A DNA stretch of 64,000 bases, taken from positions 124,001 through 188,000 of the forward strand of contig JANFAH010000034.1 of assembly GCA_024663395.1 (NCBI GenBank). Reading direction: 5' to 3'. Below, in pieces: positions 10,590-22,095 of this stretch (its first letter is position 1; every line of letters starts with the position of its first letter). The notes below the pieces were generated by a model. It made no database searches and was not told where the DNA came from. It was given only the letters and a program-made list of their open reading frames with translations. The DNA is from Pisolithus tinctorius. Its lineage: Eukaryota > Basidiomycota > Agaricomycetes > Boletales > Pisolithaceae. The translations under genes were made by a program, and so were the position numbers.

Positions 10590-12160
10590 TGTTAGTCGCA
10601 CTAGTGGAGGACCGTCTGACAGTAAGCACATCCTCGCCGCTTCTGTCTTCAGCAATACTAATGGTATGCACGCTGACACCAGCCTCAATTGCACTATACA
10701 CGCTACTTGACGACACTTCAGATGATTTATCACACACAAGACCCAGCAGTAGCTGCAGAGGTTGCGCTTGCAGTTCAGCTGGAACGACTATGAGTCATGG
10801 AGGCATTGGCAGCCCGTGACAATGTGGTGGTACGTCTCGGGGACGCATATACTTCAGTTAGGCAGAAATCAGCTATCGTATCTCGCTTGGAACGACAACT
10901 CGAGATTTTCAGGCGGTCGTCGACCCCTTCATCTTCATGTAAGTAAATCAGATCGCACGGCAAGTGTCAATGTTGCGATTCTTTCACCGTTGCCACGTCG
11001 AGAAGGGCATTAGTTTTGAAGCACATGTGAAAAAAAATGCTTCTTCGAATGTCGATGGCTCTCGGCATCGAGCATTTGGCGGTGCTATCAGTGATCGACT
11101 ATGTTTTCTGTTAGGTGCGTCCGGATTCACCGTTCTCCTGGGTACGAATCGCAACACCATCCAAAACTACAACGTCGCACTGCGGGTACCTCACGGTCGT
11201 TGAACAAGTCTGTTCCAATTGTAAATGTCGATTCCAACGAAGAGGTGAGCGCATATATACAGCTAACTGACAGGACAGTTCTGCACACACGTCAAGATCG
11301 CGCTGTCATTGCTTCCGCTGGATGATAGTGCGGAGAAGACCATCGCTGCGCGGCATTCGATACTTGCTTTACTTCCCCTTCCGTCCAACATCCCAGCAGA
11401 TGAAGTCCAGGCTGAGGTGCTGCCACATTCATGTTAATTAGACGATTTCCTCCGCAATACCACGGGCCTGCGTGTTATTTGTCTTACTGACCCCCCTGTC
11501 AAGATTTCAAAGTGCTTGTGCGGATACCTAATCCGTTCTCTAGTCAGAATCTTCAGACTAAAAGAATTACCGCGTCTTGTCACAAGCCACGACGTACTGG
11601 TGTCCAGATCGGGAGGAACACTGGTACTTTCTTACTCCTGTTTTCAAGTGCGCCACCCATTCGCGCGTCGTCAATGCTCATCGGTGGTCGGCTGTAGATG
11701 TCCTTGGTCACATCCGAGAACCGACCGGTCTGCTGGCTTGTTGCGAGGCCAACAGACAAATGTCCCTCACCGCGATGACGCTCTTTGTAGAATGCTTTTA
11801 TCACAAAGACGGGAAGTGGTATGATCCTGGCACTTACAAGGCGTTTCGCATGTACGATCTGACGACTCAATAGTGGGAATTACTCTCTACCGAGGTACAG
11901 GAGATGATTCGTAACTTTTCTCTCTTTACGTGGATATGTCTCAGACGACGCAAGCGATAATCAAGGAGACGCTCGCAGGCCGGAAGAATGGTGACCTCAA
12001 AACACGTACGAAACATGTCAACTGTATGCACCTGGAGCCCTAAGGGTATCCTGCGTTGGATTGCGATGCATTGGATTCAACGATGAGGTGCATCACGCCG
12101 TCCTGGAACAATCCCAGTTCGTACACTGAACGCGCAGTGCTAGATGGACCGCCCTGTCCA
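10590..12160 (+). pseudogene. Coiled-coil gene K, copy 2
   Basis: Contains the full order of K segments: the Ser/Thr-Pro start, LGDAYTSVRQKSAIVSRLERQLEI-type coiled coil, the VPIVNVDSNEEVSAYIQLT segment, the AECFYHKDGKWYDPGTYKAFRMYDLTTQ segment (about 11,790-11,870) and the QLYAPGALRVSCVGLQCIGF segment (about 12,020-12,080). TAG replaces a Glu codon near 11,871 and several frames are shifted, so it is not translatable end to end. Divergent from M copy 2. Confidence 0.75.
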
Positions 12161-12535
12161 CGCCAGCTGGTCGATATGGTACAAGAAATGAGGATGGCAG
12201 GTCTTCGGTTAACTGAGAGATTCTTCCCCTTGCAGCTATTGCTCTGGGGCTTTTTTTCTGGGGTGTGTACGGGACGGTTTTTCGAGTGGCCTTTGTGTTC
12301 CTCCTTTGTGCCGTTGTCCGTTGTATTCCTACGCTTGAACGCTACGCGTGTCGTTCCCCTAGTCCTGGAACGTTTTAAAAGAAGATCGAAAGCTAGGAAG
12401 ACTGGTTTCCTCAACCGACCTATGAGGTGAAGCAGAAGGTCAACCCCGTTCCAATGAGTCAAGCACAGTAAGGAGAGGCGGAGTTATGAGGCAGACCACT
12501 GGAGAGAAGTAACCAGCTAATGTGCGGCGGAAACG
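12160..12535. repeat. Left copy of a direct repeat (partner 18,290-18,680)
   Basis: Carries the K-gene 3' region with CTTCGGTTAACTGAGAGATTC, CTCCTTTGTGCCGT and AAGATCGAAAGCTAGGAAGA blocks. The same order, at high identity by eye, returns at 18,290-18,680. The open frame ending at 12,430 reads LRLTERFFPL followed by a hydrophobic stretch. The two copies bracket the APH-like gene and the second BTB segment. Confidence 0.8.
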
Positions 12536-12694
12536 ATATTTTGAGCCGCAGGATCACGTCGGTGAGGTGACCAATGGTGGTGCCTTCGCGGAGAGGGCAG
12601 GTGCAGTGGTGACATGTAGTCGAGCATCGTGAGCGTATAGACACCCGGGAAATAGTGTTCACCAGGCACCCATTCATAGTCGAGTGAATCCAAA

Positions 12695-13065
12695 TCAGAC
12701 TCGAGTCAGTATAGGAGTACTAATACGCACCTCTTGACTGACGATCGCAGCGACTTTCTTCTCAATGCTGAGTTCTATGGAAATCCGTGCGGAGCTATAG
12801 TCGACGTCGCCAATGGTCACAGTTTCGGTGAAGATCAAGGTGGCGACCATGCTGTTCTTGGCGTAGAAATTTGTTTGGGTCCCGACAAGTTCAACCACTC
12901 GATCCTGTATTTTTCGACGACGATGTCTTCGACATAGTCATCACAGGACCGCCCGCTCTGGTCTTCTTCATCCCACTTCCTGTCATGGTCGAATCCACAG
13001 GGAGATACTCCTAATCCAATTGGAACAAGGCAGGGAAGAAAGGGCGTCGAGTCGGTAAAGAGCAT
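12695..13065 (-). CDS. Hypothetical protein, unresolved exons
   Basis: A possible two-frame gene: a start at 13,065 with MLFTDSTPFLPCLVPIG, then a second overlapping frame containing NSMVATLIFTETVTIGDVDYS and ending near 12,695 at a GTGCGT donor-like site. I do not recognise the family. It is divergent from the APH-like gene (about 500 bp apart), and a third frame at 12,459-12,677 could be a further exon. Treat the limits as approximate. Confidence 0.3.
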
Positions 13066-13563
13066 TGCAGATGGAAAAGAGGGCCTTAGGCGACGACATC
13101 TGTGCCTCGGAGGGTGAGAAGTATGCCGCAGAGGGAGAAACAGGTGCTACTTCGTGCTCAGACGTGGACGTGGAGATGTGCGTACAGAGCCATACTTATT
13201 CAATCAATGGCCAATGTGACTCGTTCGAGGCGCTCACAGATATCATAAATAGAAGAAAAGCATCCATTCACACCCCCGTTTCGTCTTCCATCCCCGGCAG
13301 ACTTCGAGCATTCTTCCTCACCATCATCGAACTCTCTGCGCATAGGGCGTCGTCCTCGTCCTCGTGCTCATCTATCCCCTTCGACCAAATCTCCTCAGAC
13401 TCTCCGCCACGTACGTACCGTACATTTGTGTCCTCCTGCCCTTCCTTATCCCTTCAACTTGGGTATTGTACTGTGGTTTCGTGTCGCCCTAGTCCACTCG
13501 TGCGTCTCAATTTGTAGCCTCCCCTTATTCTTCCTTACGTCGCACCAGCCCGGACACCTCGCA

Positions 13564-14491
13564 ATGAGCCAAGACTTGGAGGCTGCTGTGATAGCCGCGT
13601 GCACAAAGCATGAGAAACAAAACTCACGGAATCTCGACTACCGAGCCTGCGTATACATCGGAACGGATTACTTCGTGAAGTATGGTGCCCGGAGGGATCT
13701 TGAACTAGAGCTCGCAACTCAAGAATTTATATTCACCCATGCGCAGCAAACTAATGCACCAGATGCGCCACGTATTGCCAAAATCGTACACCACTTTGTT
13801 GATAAATGGACCATGTACTTGGTCATGGAACGCATTAAGCTCCAGGAATCCCCTCCAGACCTCGCCGCGAGGATCCAAAAAGCCATGAAGTGGCTGTCGG
13901 AGGTTCCACTTCCTTCTAACTACGCATTAGGTCCCATAGGGCGCGGCCCCATCCGCCACATGTTCTTCAAGGATTTCGAAGCGCCTTTCGTTTTCCCGGA
14001 CGTCGTAACGCTCGAACAGTATGTGAAGAGAGTGCGTCCGTGCTCTGATTTTCTGGAGCGTCCACCACCACTAACATGTACTCTGGACTAGGCGTCCCGC
14101 TTGCTCCCGCATTCTACCCAGAAGAAGCTGTCTCCTGTCAGTATTTGCGGTGAACGCCTAATGTTCACCCAGTCCGACATGCATGACTCCAACTTCGGTG
14201 TCGACGAGCACGGCAGGACAGTCTTGATGGATTTCAACACTATAGGGCTGTTGCCCGAAACATTCGTAGCCTTTACGCTGTGTTCGGACGACAAACTCCG
14301 CGCCATCGCCGCCTCCTTGGGCTTGTCGGGTAATTCGAATCTGGCCTCGATGGCTGCGATCTGTTATTGTCTGTGGATGGCGTCTAACCCGACATTCGGT
14401 ACGTCAACTTGTGTCTGACATGGAGATATGGAAGTGCTTAGTGCAGCTAACTTTGGCCATAGGCATGGCAAAGGAGCTCAGCGAAAATTAG
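13564..14491 (+). CDS. APH/protein-kinase-like phosphotransferase (intact)
   Basis: Predicted 267 aa from exons 13564-14031, 14092-14398 and 14463-14491. The two introns (60 and 64 nt) have GTGCGT and GTACGT donors and CTAAC-type branch sequences, and the phases add up exactly. The N-lobe reads YFVKYG and MYLVMERIKL (Lys and hinge positions), and the catalytic loop reads TQSDMHDSNFG followed by VLMDFN. Proteins of this type are expanded in Agaricomycetes and resemble aminoglycoside/choline kinases; the substrate is unknown. The loop has Ser where canonical kinases have His, and the metal-binding DFG reads DFN, so activity is uncertain. The start at 13,564 precedes MSQDLEAAV and follows a pyrimidine-rich leader. 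Confidence 0.85.
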
Positions 14492-14689
14492 ACTGAGAGC
14501 ATAGGTTACGAAATGTGTCACGGCCCATGAGACGTATGCATGTCCGTCATACCCAGTCCTCGAAACTGGGATGCTGACTGCAGCCCTATGAAATGGGAGG
14601 ACACGTAAGACACATATGATAATGCACTCGAAACAATATATTCAATTGGTGGCCAACGAAGTATCACGAGATGGGTAGCGCGAACCCCG

Positions 14690-15330
14690 GTTTCTTCTTA
14701 GGTCGACGTAGTACTTACACAGTATCACAAAGGGATATGCTGCTCCGATGTGAAGTTGAAACGATTTCGAGGTTAGGCAAACACTCGATTCAATGTCCAG
14801 CAAACGCTCCTCCTCGATGTGTATGGGGCAATACCCATCCCCTGTGTCCGTCTGAGAGGTCTTTATCTACCACCTCACCGGATTACCCTGCAGTGGGCTA
14901 CAACGAGAGCGTACGTCGGGCCTTGTCGATGAAGATGGCTCAGTAAGGGTTGCGAATAGTAAAATGTCATTACTCTTTTACAGACGAGAACCAGTCTCCA
15001 TTTTTTGACAAGATGGCGAGTCGGAGAGCCGGACAAGATGCACAATGGTAATCGCAGTGTTCATTGATTCCTCAGACATCTCTGGCACGGGAGCGCAGGA
15101 CATGTATAAATCAGGACATCAGATGTCCAGCCCATACTGCAACCGGGGGACGAGCGACTCGTCTACGTGCCACGTAACATTGTAAGTGTGGTCTGCATAT
15201 CGAATGTAGAGAATGTGGAACGAATCTGATCAGAAAAGTCGCAGTCTTGCATGCCGGGGTCTCTGCGACTGCCGACAGCAACACCATTGTTGCAGCGTTC
15301 TTGGGTAGCACTGTGATAGCAACCATCACC
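14690..15330. repeat. Diverged flank shared with 3,111-3,780
   Basis: Second copy of the region 3' of the BTB gene; see 3,111-3,780 for the shared blocks. Between 15,118 and 15,160 a stretch present in the first copy is deleted. Confidence 0.65.
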
Positions 15331-15379
15331 CCCAGTACTCACACTCGGGTTCGCAGGCGGGCCTGCAACAGCTGCAGCT

Positions 15380-16069
15380 GGCTTTCACAGTAACCCTTTC
15401 ACGTACAGAAGCCAGTCCGATCGCGATATCAATGCCCACCCGACTGACTTCCTCCAAAGTTATCGGTTCCGGTCGTTTAGCCCACTCATTTAAAGCGGGC
15501 AATAGCCAGCCCTTGATGTCGTACTGTGGGAAAGAACAACTCTATCAACAGCGCCAATCCCACTCTCCATCAGTGCATTGATGGACACTTGGCGTAACTT
15601 CTCAAAACTCCACGCTGTAGACAGCTTGAGGACAGATGTCCACTGCTCGATACTTTGTGGCAAATTAGGCTGTGAACCATATTTTCTAGAAGAGGGTATC
15701 GGTATCATCCACTATCTCTATGCTCTACGAAAACAGATCGAATGCTAACCTGTGGAGAAGAACTTTCAACAATTGCTCGAAATCGTCCTTGCTAGTTCCA
15801 TGGAGTTGAATGGGAATTTTCGTCGCTTGATCCCTCCACAACAATTCCGTCACCTTGTGGCAGGGAAAAATATCGCAAAATACGTCTGACTCTTGTTGAA
15901 ACGGTTCTCTAGGAACCCTAAACAAGGAGTCTTCCACCTAGATACGAGATGCATAAATACGATGGGCCCCGGAACAAGATTGGCTTAGAACTTTCGCAAC
16001 ACTCACCAAGAAGATAACTGTCGATATGTAAAAATCTGAATGCCTAGATGCCCCATTGTTGGGTGCCAT
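15380..16069 (-). pseudogene. BTB/POZ domain gene, copy 2 (broken)
   Basis: Exon 1 (16,007-16,069) is open and starts M-A-P-N-N-G. In exon 2 (from 15,937) the frame is lost after CDIF and regained before IPIQLHGTS, consistent with one base lost and one gained. In exon 3 a 2-base loss after VDRVVLS destroys the rest. The gene order around it matches copy 1, so this is a decayed duplicate. Confidence 0.85.
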
Positions 16070-16344
16070 GGTTGCTTTGTAGGACAGTGGGGCGTTATCG
16101 ATAACCGTATGAAGGGACCCAAGTCAGCTACGCTATCAGGGGCCATCTGCACGTGACAGCAAGACGACGATCCTCCAATTTTAGAAGCCTCGAATCGTCA
16201 AGTGCCCATACGTGGAACGCCATTAGAGTGCATTGTAGTGGTAGGAGTTGTCGCATAGGTCATGCAAACGTGATCGGTAGACCCACGTCTAGGGCACTGA
16301 CAGGGTCAATCAGTCTTACCCCTATCCTACTCAGTATTATCGGG

Positions 16345-16555
16345 GCATTAATATGTATGACTCTTGTTGAAAAGTTTCCCTAGGAACCCTAAAAAGGAGT
16401 CTTCCACATAGACGTGACGCATTAGTACGATATCCCCAGAAAAGGATTTGGCATTACAGTAAACTTTCGTAGCACCTGCCAAGGTGACTGCAGATATGTA
16501 AAAATCCGAATGTCTAGATACCTCACAGTTGGTGGTCATTGTTGTGTTGTCTGGC
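16345..16555 (-). pseudogene. BTB gene, copy 3: start fragment only
   Basis: An exon 1 (start near 16,540, MTTNCEVSRHSDFYIS) and about 50 bp of exon 2 (EDSFLGFLGKLFNK) are left. It lies just upstream of copy 2 in the same orientation, so the promoter and start region were duplicated in tandem and then truncated. Confidence 0.75.
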
Positions 16556-17039
16556 AAAGGGGCATTATCGGGAATTATAAAGGGATCCCCTTTCTGAACA
16601 CGTGACGGCAGGACGACGAGACTCTGATTTTGGAAACCGTGGATCGTCGCCCGCCCAGGCATGGAGCGCTGATGGCATGGTAGTGGTAGGAACTGATTCA
16701 CAGGTCATGCAAGCGTGATCGATTGAACCGCATCAAAGGCACTAACGCGGTCTGTCGATTTTTAGTCCTACCCTACCCAGTATCAGTCGGAACATTGCGA
16801 AACTGGGAGACAGATGCAGGAAGAATGTGAGTAGCGCAGCTTCCACTGACAGCCGATCTAGTAGATGAACACGCGCACGCTGTAAATCAACGGGTGCCAA
16901 AACAGTATTTGATGGGGGTATACGACGGAGACCGACCGTCGCAAAGATGCCTTTTACAAGACCAACCTCACAATTGTGATAGAAAGTTGGGAAGTGTATA
17001 ACTTACAGATTTTGTTGGGGGTGCCCTGGGAAATGCCTA

Positions 17040-17235
17040 AACTACTGAAATGATGTATTCGGGGGCGACGTGGGTGGGGGGCGGCAAAGGGTAGAGCGTA
17101 CGTATGCTGGGATGATCAGAAGCTTCGTCGCCTGGGGCATGCTAGGACCACGTTTGAATATGAACGCTTGGTCGTATGTGGATCTGTGGCAGAGGGAGGA
17201 TCAAAAGGAAGCAAGTGCGAGCACGACTCGCTGGG
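17040..17235 (+). pseudogene. Unrecognised segment W, copy 2
   Basis: Shares with 5,097-5,345 the TGGGATGAT, TTTGAA...GAACG and TCGTATGTGGAT.TGTGG blocks. No frame stays open. Confidence 0.5.
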
Positions 17236-17284
17236 TTACACTAGGGTAAGAAGAGAAGCGGCACATGGAGACGGAGACGGACTA

Positions 17285-17485
17285 TATCGCTAGTCACTAG
17301 ATGCTGGTCCAGATCCACTGATACTTGGGTGCAATGAGATGGATGAGGATAAAAGTCGAGAGAAATAGGGCTGCGCCGTGCGCGAGCACCGTCGGGAAGG
17401 CCGACGCAGTCGCTACCGGTTCTCACCATTTGACGCTGGCGACACGAGTTCCTCTGTCGTTTCAGAATTCTCTGGGACCATAGTC
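17285..17485 (-). pseudogene. MCP1-like gene M, copy 3: exon 1 remnant
   Basis: Minus-strand similarity to exon 1 (PENSETTEELVSPAS, ...STFILIHL) ends at the same point as copies 1 and 4. An in-frame TGA follows the SNG of the leader. Confidence 0.7.
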
Positions 17486-17594
17486 TGTAAAGAAATCGGC
17501 GTCAGTGGACTGGGAAACATGCCACTGAACGTCGAGCGCGGAAGCCCCAAGTTTCAGACTGAGGCCGCGGCGTGCCTTATGTAACTTTCAACCA

Positions 17595-18290
17595 CCACCC
17601 ACGATGGCACAGGACCGTCTGACAGTACCACGTAGCATTGGAGATCGCAGCACATCCTTGTCGCCTCTGTTATCAGAAACTCCAGTCGTAAGTACTATGC
17701 ACGTTGACACCGGCAGGTCCGATTGCACTACACACACCACTCGGCGACATTCAGACTGCTTATGACACTCAGGACCCTGCAGAGATTTCACTTGCAGTTC
17801 AGCTGAACGACTACGCGTTGGAAACTCGCGACATTGTGGTGTGCATCTTGAGGACACATATAACTCAGTCAAACAGAAAACAGCGATCGTGTCTCGCTTA
17901 GAACAAGAACTCGAGAACCTTAGGTGGTCGTGGACCCCACTGCCCTCGAATTCAAGCTCAACAAGGGGACTCAGTCGATGTTGCAATCCTTTCGTCGCTG
18001 CCAAAAACCTGACGGACGTCGAGAAGACATTAGCTTTGAGAGACATGTGAGAGAAATACGCCTAGAGGTTTCTTCGTATCTGCGTGTCGATGGCTCTCAT
18101 TATCGAACATTTGATGATACTATCAGTGACTGACTATATTCTCTGTTAGGTACGTTTGGATTCACTGTCCTTATGGGTACGAATCGTGACACTACCAAAA
18201 ACTACTTGCTTTCTGGAACGTCGTGCTGCGTGTACCTCGCGGTCGTCGGAAAAGTTTGTCGGTCTGGATGGATCGCCTTGACCACACCTG
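17595..18290 (+). pseudogene. Coiled-coil gene K, copy 3, internally deleted
   Basis: The N-terminal half is recognisable (DIQTAYDTQDPAEI, then the coiled coil, then RHVREIRLEVSSYL). At about 18,260 it jumps straight to the 3' end of the gene, skipping the YKAFR and LQCIGF segments (roughly 900 bp in copy 2). Divergent from M copy 3. Confidence 0.7.
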
Positions 18291-18680
18291 CCGGCCGACG
18301 TGGTGGAAGCAATGACGGTGGCAAGTCTTCGGTTAACTGAGAGATTCTTCCCCTTCGCAGCTAATGTTCCGGGACTTTTCATCTGGGTGTGCACGGGATT
18401 GTTTTTCGATCGGCCTCTGTGTTCCTCCTTTGTGCCGTCGTCCGTCGTATTCCTACCCTCGAACGCTACGTGTGTCGTTCTCCTAGTTCTGGCATGTGTG
18501 ATAAGAAGATCGAAAGCTAGGAAGACTGGTTCCCTCGACTGATCTGTGAGGTGAAGCAGAAGGTGCAGTGCTTAGTAGTTAGTGTCAGTCCAGTTCCAAC
18601 GAGTCAAGCACAGAAATGAGAGACGGTGTTATGAAGCGGACCACCGGAGGGAAGTAACCAACAAATGTGGTGGAAACAAT
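18290..18680. repeat. Right copy of a direct repeat (partner 12,160-12,535)
   Basis: Contains an 80-codon frame (18,300-18,542) that starts MTVASLRLTERFFPF and has one hydrophobic segment. It overlaps, in another frame, the 3' end of the K gene. The repeat ends where the single-copy island begins. Confidence 0.8.
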
Positions 18681-18782
18681 AGCGATCGTTGATTGTCTGA
18701 GGCCAAGTTTGGGCATAGGATATTTGCTACGAAGTACATATCTACAGGAGTTAATAGTGGCCAGTCCTCGCGTACATCGTTG

Positions 18783-20862
18783 CTATGACAGGTTCATAGC
18801 CATGTCCCAAAAGCTCTTCTCGAGGCTTGTGCACCTCTCCCAGACAGCCAACCACTCAGCATAACGTGCGGCGGAAGGAGGATCCTGCACTGCGCGACTT
18901 TCTATCGTTTCTGTGGTACCCAAGGTCAGTGGTAATGTCAGGCGGAAGAATACGCGTTCTCACCGAGACCGACTTTCACTGCATTTTGATAGTCCTCTCC
19001 AGAATAGTCTTCCATCCACTTGAGGTACGGGTTTCCTTCCCACACGACCCAGGAATTCGGTTTTTGCGCCTCGCTCTTCAGCCACAGGCCAACTTCACCG
19101 TATCCAAGGAGGCAAGCGGCTAGCACCATTACCAATTTCATCGTGTCGCCTGAAGATCGAGACAATTTAGTGCGCCGAGCTCTACATGATTAGTGCCACG
19201 CACCCTGCAGCCCCGTGTCCAGAAGGAAAGCACCGTAAGCCGTCGTCGTGGTTGATTCGGGCGTCGATTCTAGCTCCTCTTTAGTGATACCCCACTGGGC
19301 ACAGTAGGACGTGTGCATAGAACTCTCTTTAGCAATATGCAACACAATGTGAGTGGCGGCCAAGATCGGAGCGAAATTGTCGGATTTAGCAGCAAGGAGG
19401 CTGTTTTGGGCACTGAGAACGGTCGCGGGTTACTACGACTTGAAACTTACGCATGTGCTCGGGCGTAGTACTTCAAATAGTGATAGTCTTGTCTGTGCTT
19501 TGCTGAGGAGCAACGCGAATCGGAGGTGAAACGACTTACTTGATGAAATGGAGAAAGGACGACCGATCAAGCGTGCCTTTTCCAAGTTGGACGACAATTC
19601 ATGCTGCACGTACTTGGTCCAAGTAGCCGAGGTGTTTCGAATGAGGCTATATGTCAGAGGGAAGGGATTTCCGACTGTCCGCCTATCGATGATGTACAAT
19701 AAACTCTCGTATGCAAAGCAAGTATATAATGGGGGACTTACGGGGCGACCAATGACTTCGTTACAGAGTGGAGATGATTTAAGGGACCAAAACCTTGGCC
19801 AATTGGAGAAGCGGTTTCAATTCCTAGGTGGGTGTACGACGTGGCTTGAGCAGTTGCCTCGGCCACTAGTGATCATTAAGGGGAGCGATTATCAAAAATG
19901 AGACGGCGTACAGGCAGTGTCTCTTCCAAGAGCACAAGCCAAGGCTGCACTAAGGGTACAGCCAGTTCCATGGGTGTTCGAAGACACCAAGCGTGGTCTT
20001 GGATATAAAATAGCCTTTCTTTCAGACTGGATGTAAAGGACCGTCGACGACGAATTCATTCGTCACGTTCGCAGTGTTGTGCGCCTGAAGAATCTCGACG
20101 TTCTTGTCAATATGAAGTCATGATTGACCTCGATGTCCGCGACGGCTGGCGAAACTACGCCATTTAAGTCGTCTCGACTTATGTTATGTGTCCTCCCTTG
20201 AGAAGGACAGCCTTCGATCCGAGGGTCGACAGATTTTGGGCAGCGATTATCATGTCTTGTACAGTGTTAATCGTGGAGGGAAACCCCCGTTTGCGCAGTA
20301 GTAGCTCTGCCTCAGACTTGTTTGGTGTTATAAGGCAGGATAAAGGGAATATTTCGTCTATCATGGCATCAATAGCATCGGGATGCAACAGGGAGTGACC
20401 GGAGGTCGAGACGGAAACGGGGTCGCAGACCAAGGGGATCACGCCCTTGTTTGTGAAATGCTCCTTTAAAGTGGAGGACACCGCATGGATAACGGCAGAG
20501 TCGAAGAGCATACCGGTCTTCATTCCGCGAACATCTATATCACTTAGCACGGAATTTATCTACGCATTAAAGTAGCTTCAACAGAGGCACGTATACCCAC
20601 GGCGGGAGGCAAGTACCTGTTGGGAAACAAATTCTGGAGGAACCCCATGAACGGCTTGTACACCGATGGTATTCTGTGCTGTGAGTGCTGTGATCACGCT
20701 GGCACCGTAACACCCCAAGGCTGCAAATGTCTTCAGGTCTGCCTGTGGTCCAGTCATTCCCCGAGTGAAAAATAATAATGATCCACTGCGCACTTGTATA
20801 CCAGCCCCCCCACTCGAATCAGAGCCTGCGATGGTCAAGACTGCTGGAGAACCTTTAGCCAT
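18783..20862 (-). CDS. THI20: Bifunctional HMP/HMP-P kinase fused to TenA thiaminase II
   Basis: Phosphorylates hydroxymethylpyrimidine and its phosphate for thiamine synthesis; the C-terminal TenA part hydrolyses thiamine-type pyrimidines. Nine exons: 20794-20862, 20617-20742, 19912-20559, 19742-19865, 19540-19682, 19451-19492, 19204-19412, 18964-19149, 18783-18910, about 493 residues in all. The kinase shows [21 protein letters not shown] and THGTGCTLS. TenA shows [23 protein letters not shown] (catalytic Cys) and LEKSFWDMA (catalytic Glu). All eight introns have good GT-AG sites. Four single-base frame changes (near 20,181, 20,104, 20,041 and 19,596) must be discounted; three lie in short homopolymers and no nonsense or splice change accompanies them. 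The start at 20,862 is the Met just before [12 protein letters not shown]. Confidence 0.9.
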
Positions 20863-20987
20863 TCTTTCCGTCACTATCACTGGACTGACGACGCAGATCC
20901 ACCGCGAAGCACACCGATGGGTTACGTAATCTACCTTATTTGTTTTCAAGGCTCCCGCCAAACAACTCTGGCCAATCATTTCGAAAA
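20863..20987. promoter_or_regulatory. Divergent promoter between THI20 and RPA34.5
   Basis: The two start codons are 125 bp apart and face away from each other, so both promoters must overlap here. No TATA box or known thiamine-response sequence stands out. Confidence 0.6.
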
Positions 20988-21900
20988 ATGTCCTCGCCGG
21001 AACCTCAGACACTGACAGTCCAAAAATCTGCAAGCAAGAAGGACAAATCATCGAAGAAGAAGACAAAGACAAAAGCCACGCCCATCGGAATCGCGGAGCC
21101 TGAGAAAATGAAGGGGACAATCCTCACTGGGCCTATAAACCCCCACCAGGATCTATCTTACTCGATCATTCAGTCGACCCGGGACCATTCGAATGGGATA
21201 CAATTAGGGATGACGATGACCTTGATCTTTGGCTTATACGCGTCCCGGACTCGGTGCGTGGTCATTCTTCGTGTAGTTGTTATGAAAGTCCTTGACGCCT
21301 ACCATGACAGATCCAAGCTAAACACCTAGAAGGGGTGGAAATCGACCTACCCATCTCATCTAGAACTGCACGAGTCGGAAGCCTTACACGAAAGAATGTC
21401 GTGCACGAGATTTGGTCGGCCGGTGAGGATGACACGGACTTGATTGGAGGAGAGGAACTCCGGTGTCTGTCTTGCTTGCTCCCTCGGAAGAAAAAGAAAG
21501 GCAAACTTTGCATAGGTATCGAAGCGCCAAATTGATTTTGACTTTACTCACACACCGTATCAGCTCCCAAGGCAGTAGCACGTCATATCATCGTTTCAGC
21601 ACAACAAGCGACGCCTACAGCTCCAGGGCCCCAACCGATCATTCATCAAAACTCACCTCGCCCGTCATACCCAAAAGATGTCTTAAACACAAATTCGTTC
21701 CGTATGGCGCGCGCTCTCAACTGGATATCACTGCCGTTGAAGAATCCATGGATGTCGAAATCTCTGCACCACCCGATATCGTTTTCTGAGCAGCCTCAAG
21801 AGGAGGCACCTCAAGTCTCGGAGAAGGTGTCGAAGGGGAAGAAACGGAAAAGGAAGGAGAAACACCCAAAAAATCCAAAAAGCACAAGTCGAATGACTAG
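20988..21900 (+). CDS. RPA34: RNA polymerase I subunit RPA34.5
   Basis: The A34.5 subunit pairs with A49 on RNA polymerase I in the nucleolus and helps rRNA synthesis. About 269 residues from exons 20988-21253, 21311-21515 and 21564-21900. Evidence: a Lys-rich start, then [30 protein letters not shown], (intron) [53 protein letters not shown] and a basic Lys-rich end. Four single-base frame changes are needed, all at A or T runs (21,104-21,107; 21,685-21,687; 21,782-21,785; 21,868-21,873). Introns are 57 and 48 nt with clean ends. Convergent with ADA3, 195 bp apart. Confidence 0.85.
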
Positions 21901-22095
21901 TACTCGTTTCTTCTGTTGCTTCTCTGACGATGGGAGTGATTCCTTGACCACGACACGTATGTATGTATATTGACGAGCGTACACAACGGCATTTAAAGAT
22001 GGGGTTGTGAAGAAGAGTGAAGTGAGGAAGTAGCAGGAACCATGAACATGAAAAAATAAGATTAATGAAGCATGCTATCAAATAACTATAGGGCA

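Noticed and set aside
20578..21120. 180-codon continuous frame on the minus strand as one exon of THI20
   Set aside because: It reads through two introns (20,743-20,793 and 20,560-20,616) and starts 258 bp upstream, inside RPA34.5; splicing and the start at 20,862 give the conserved protein.
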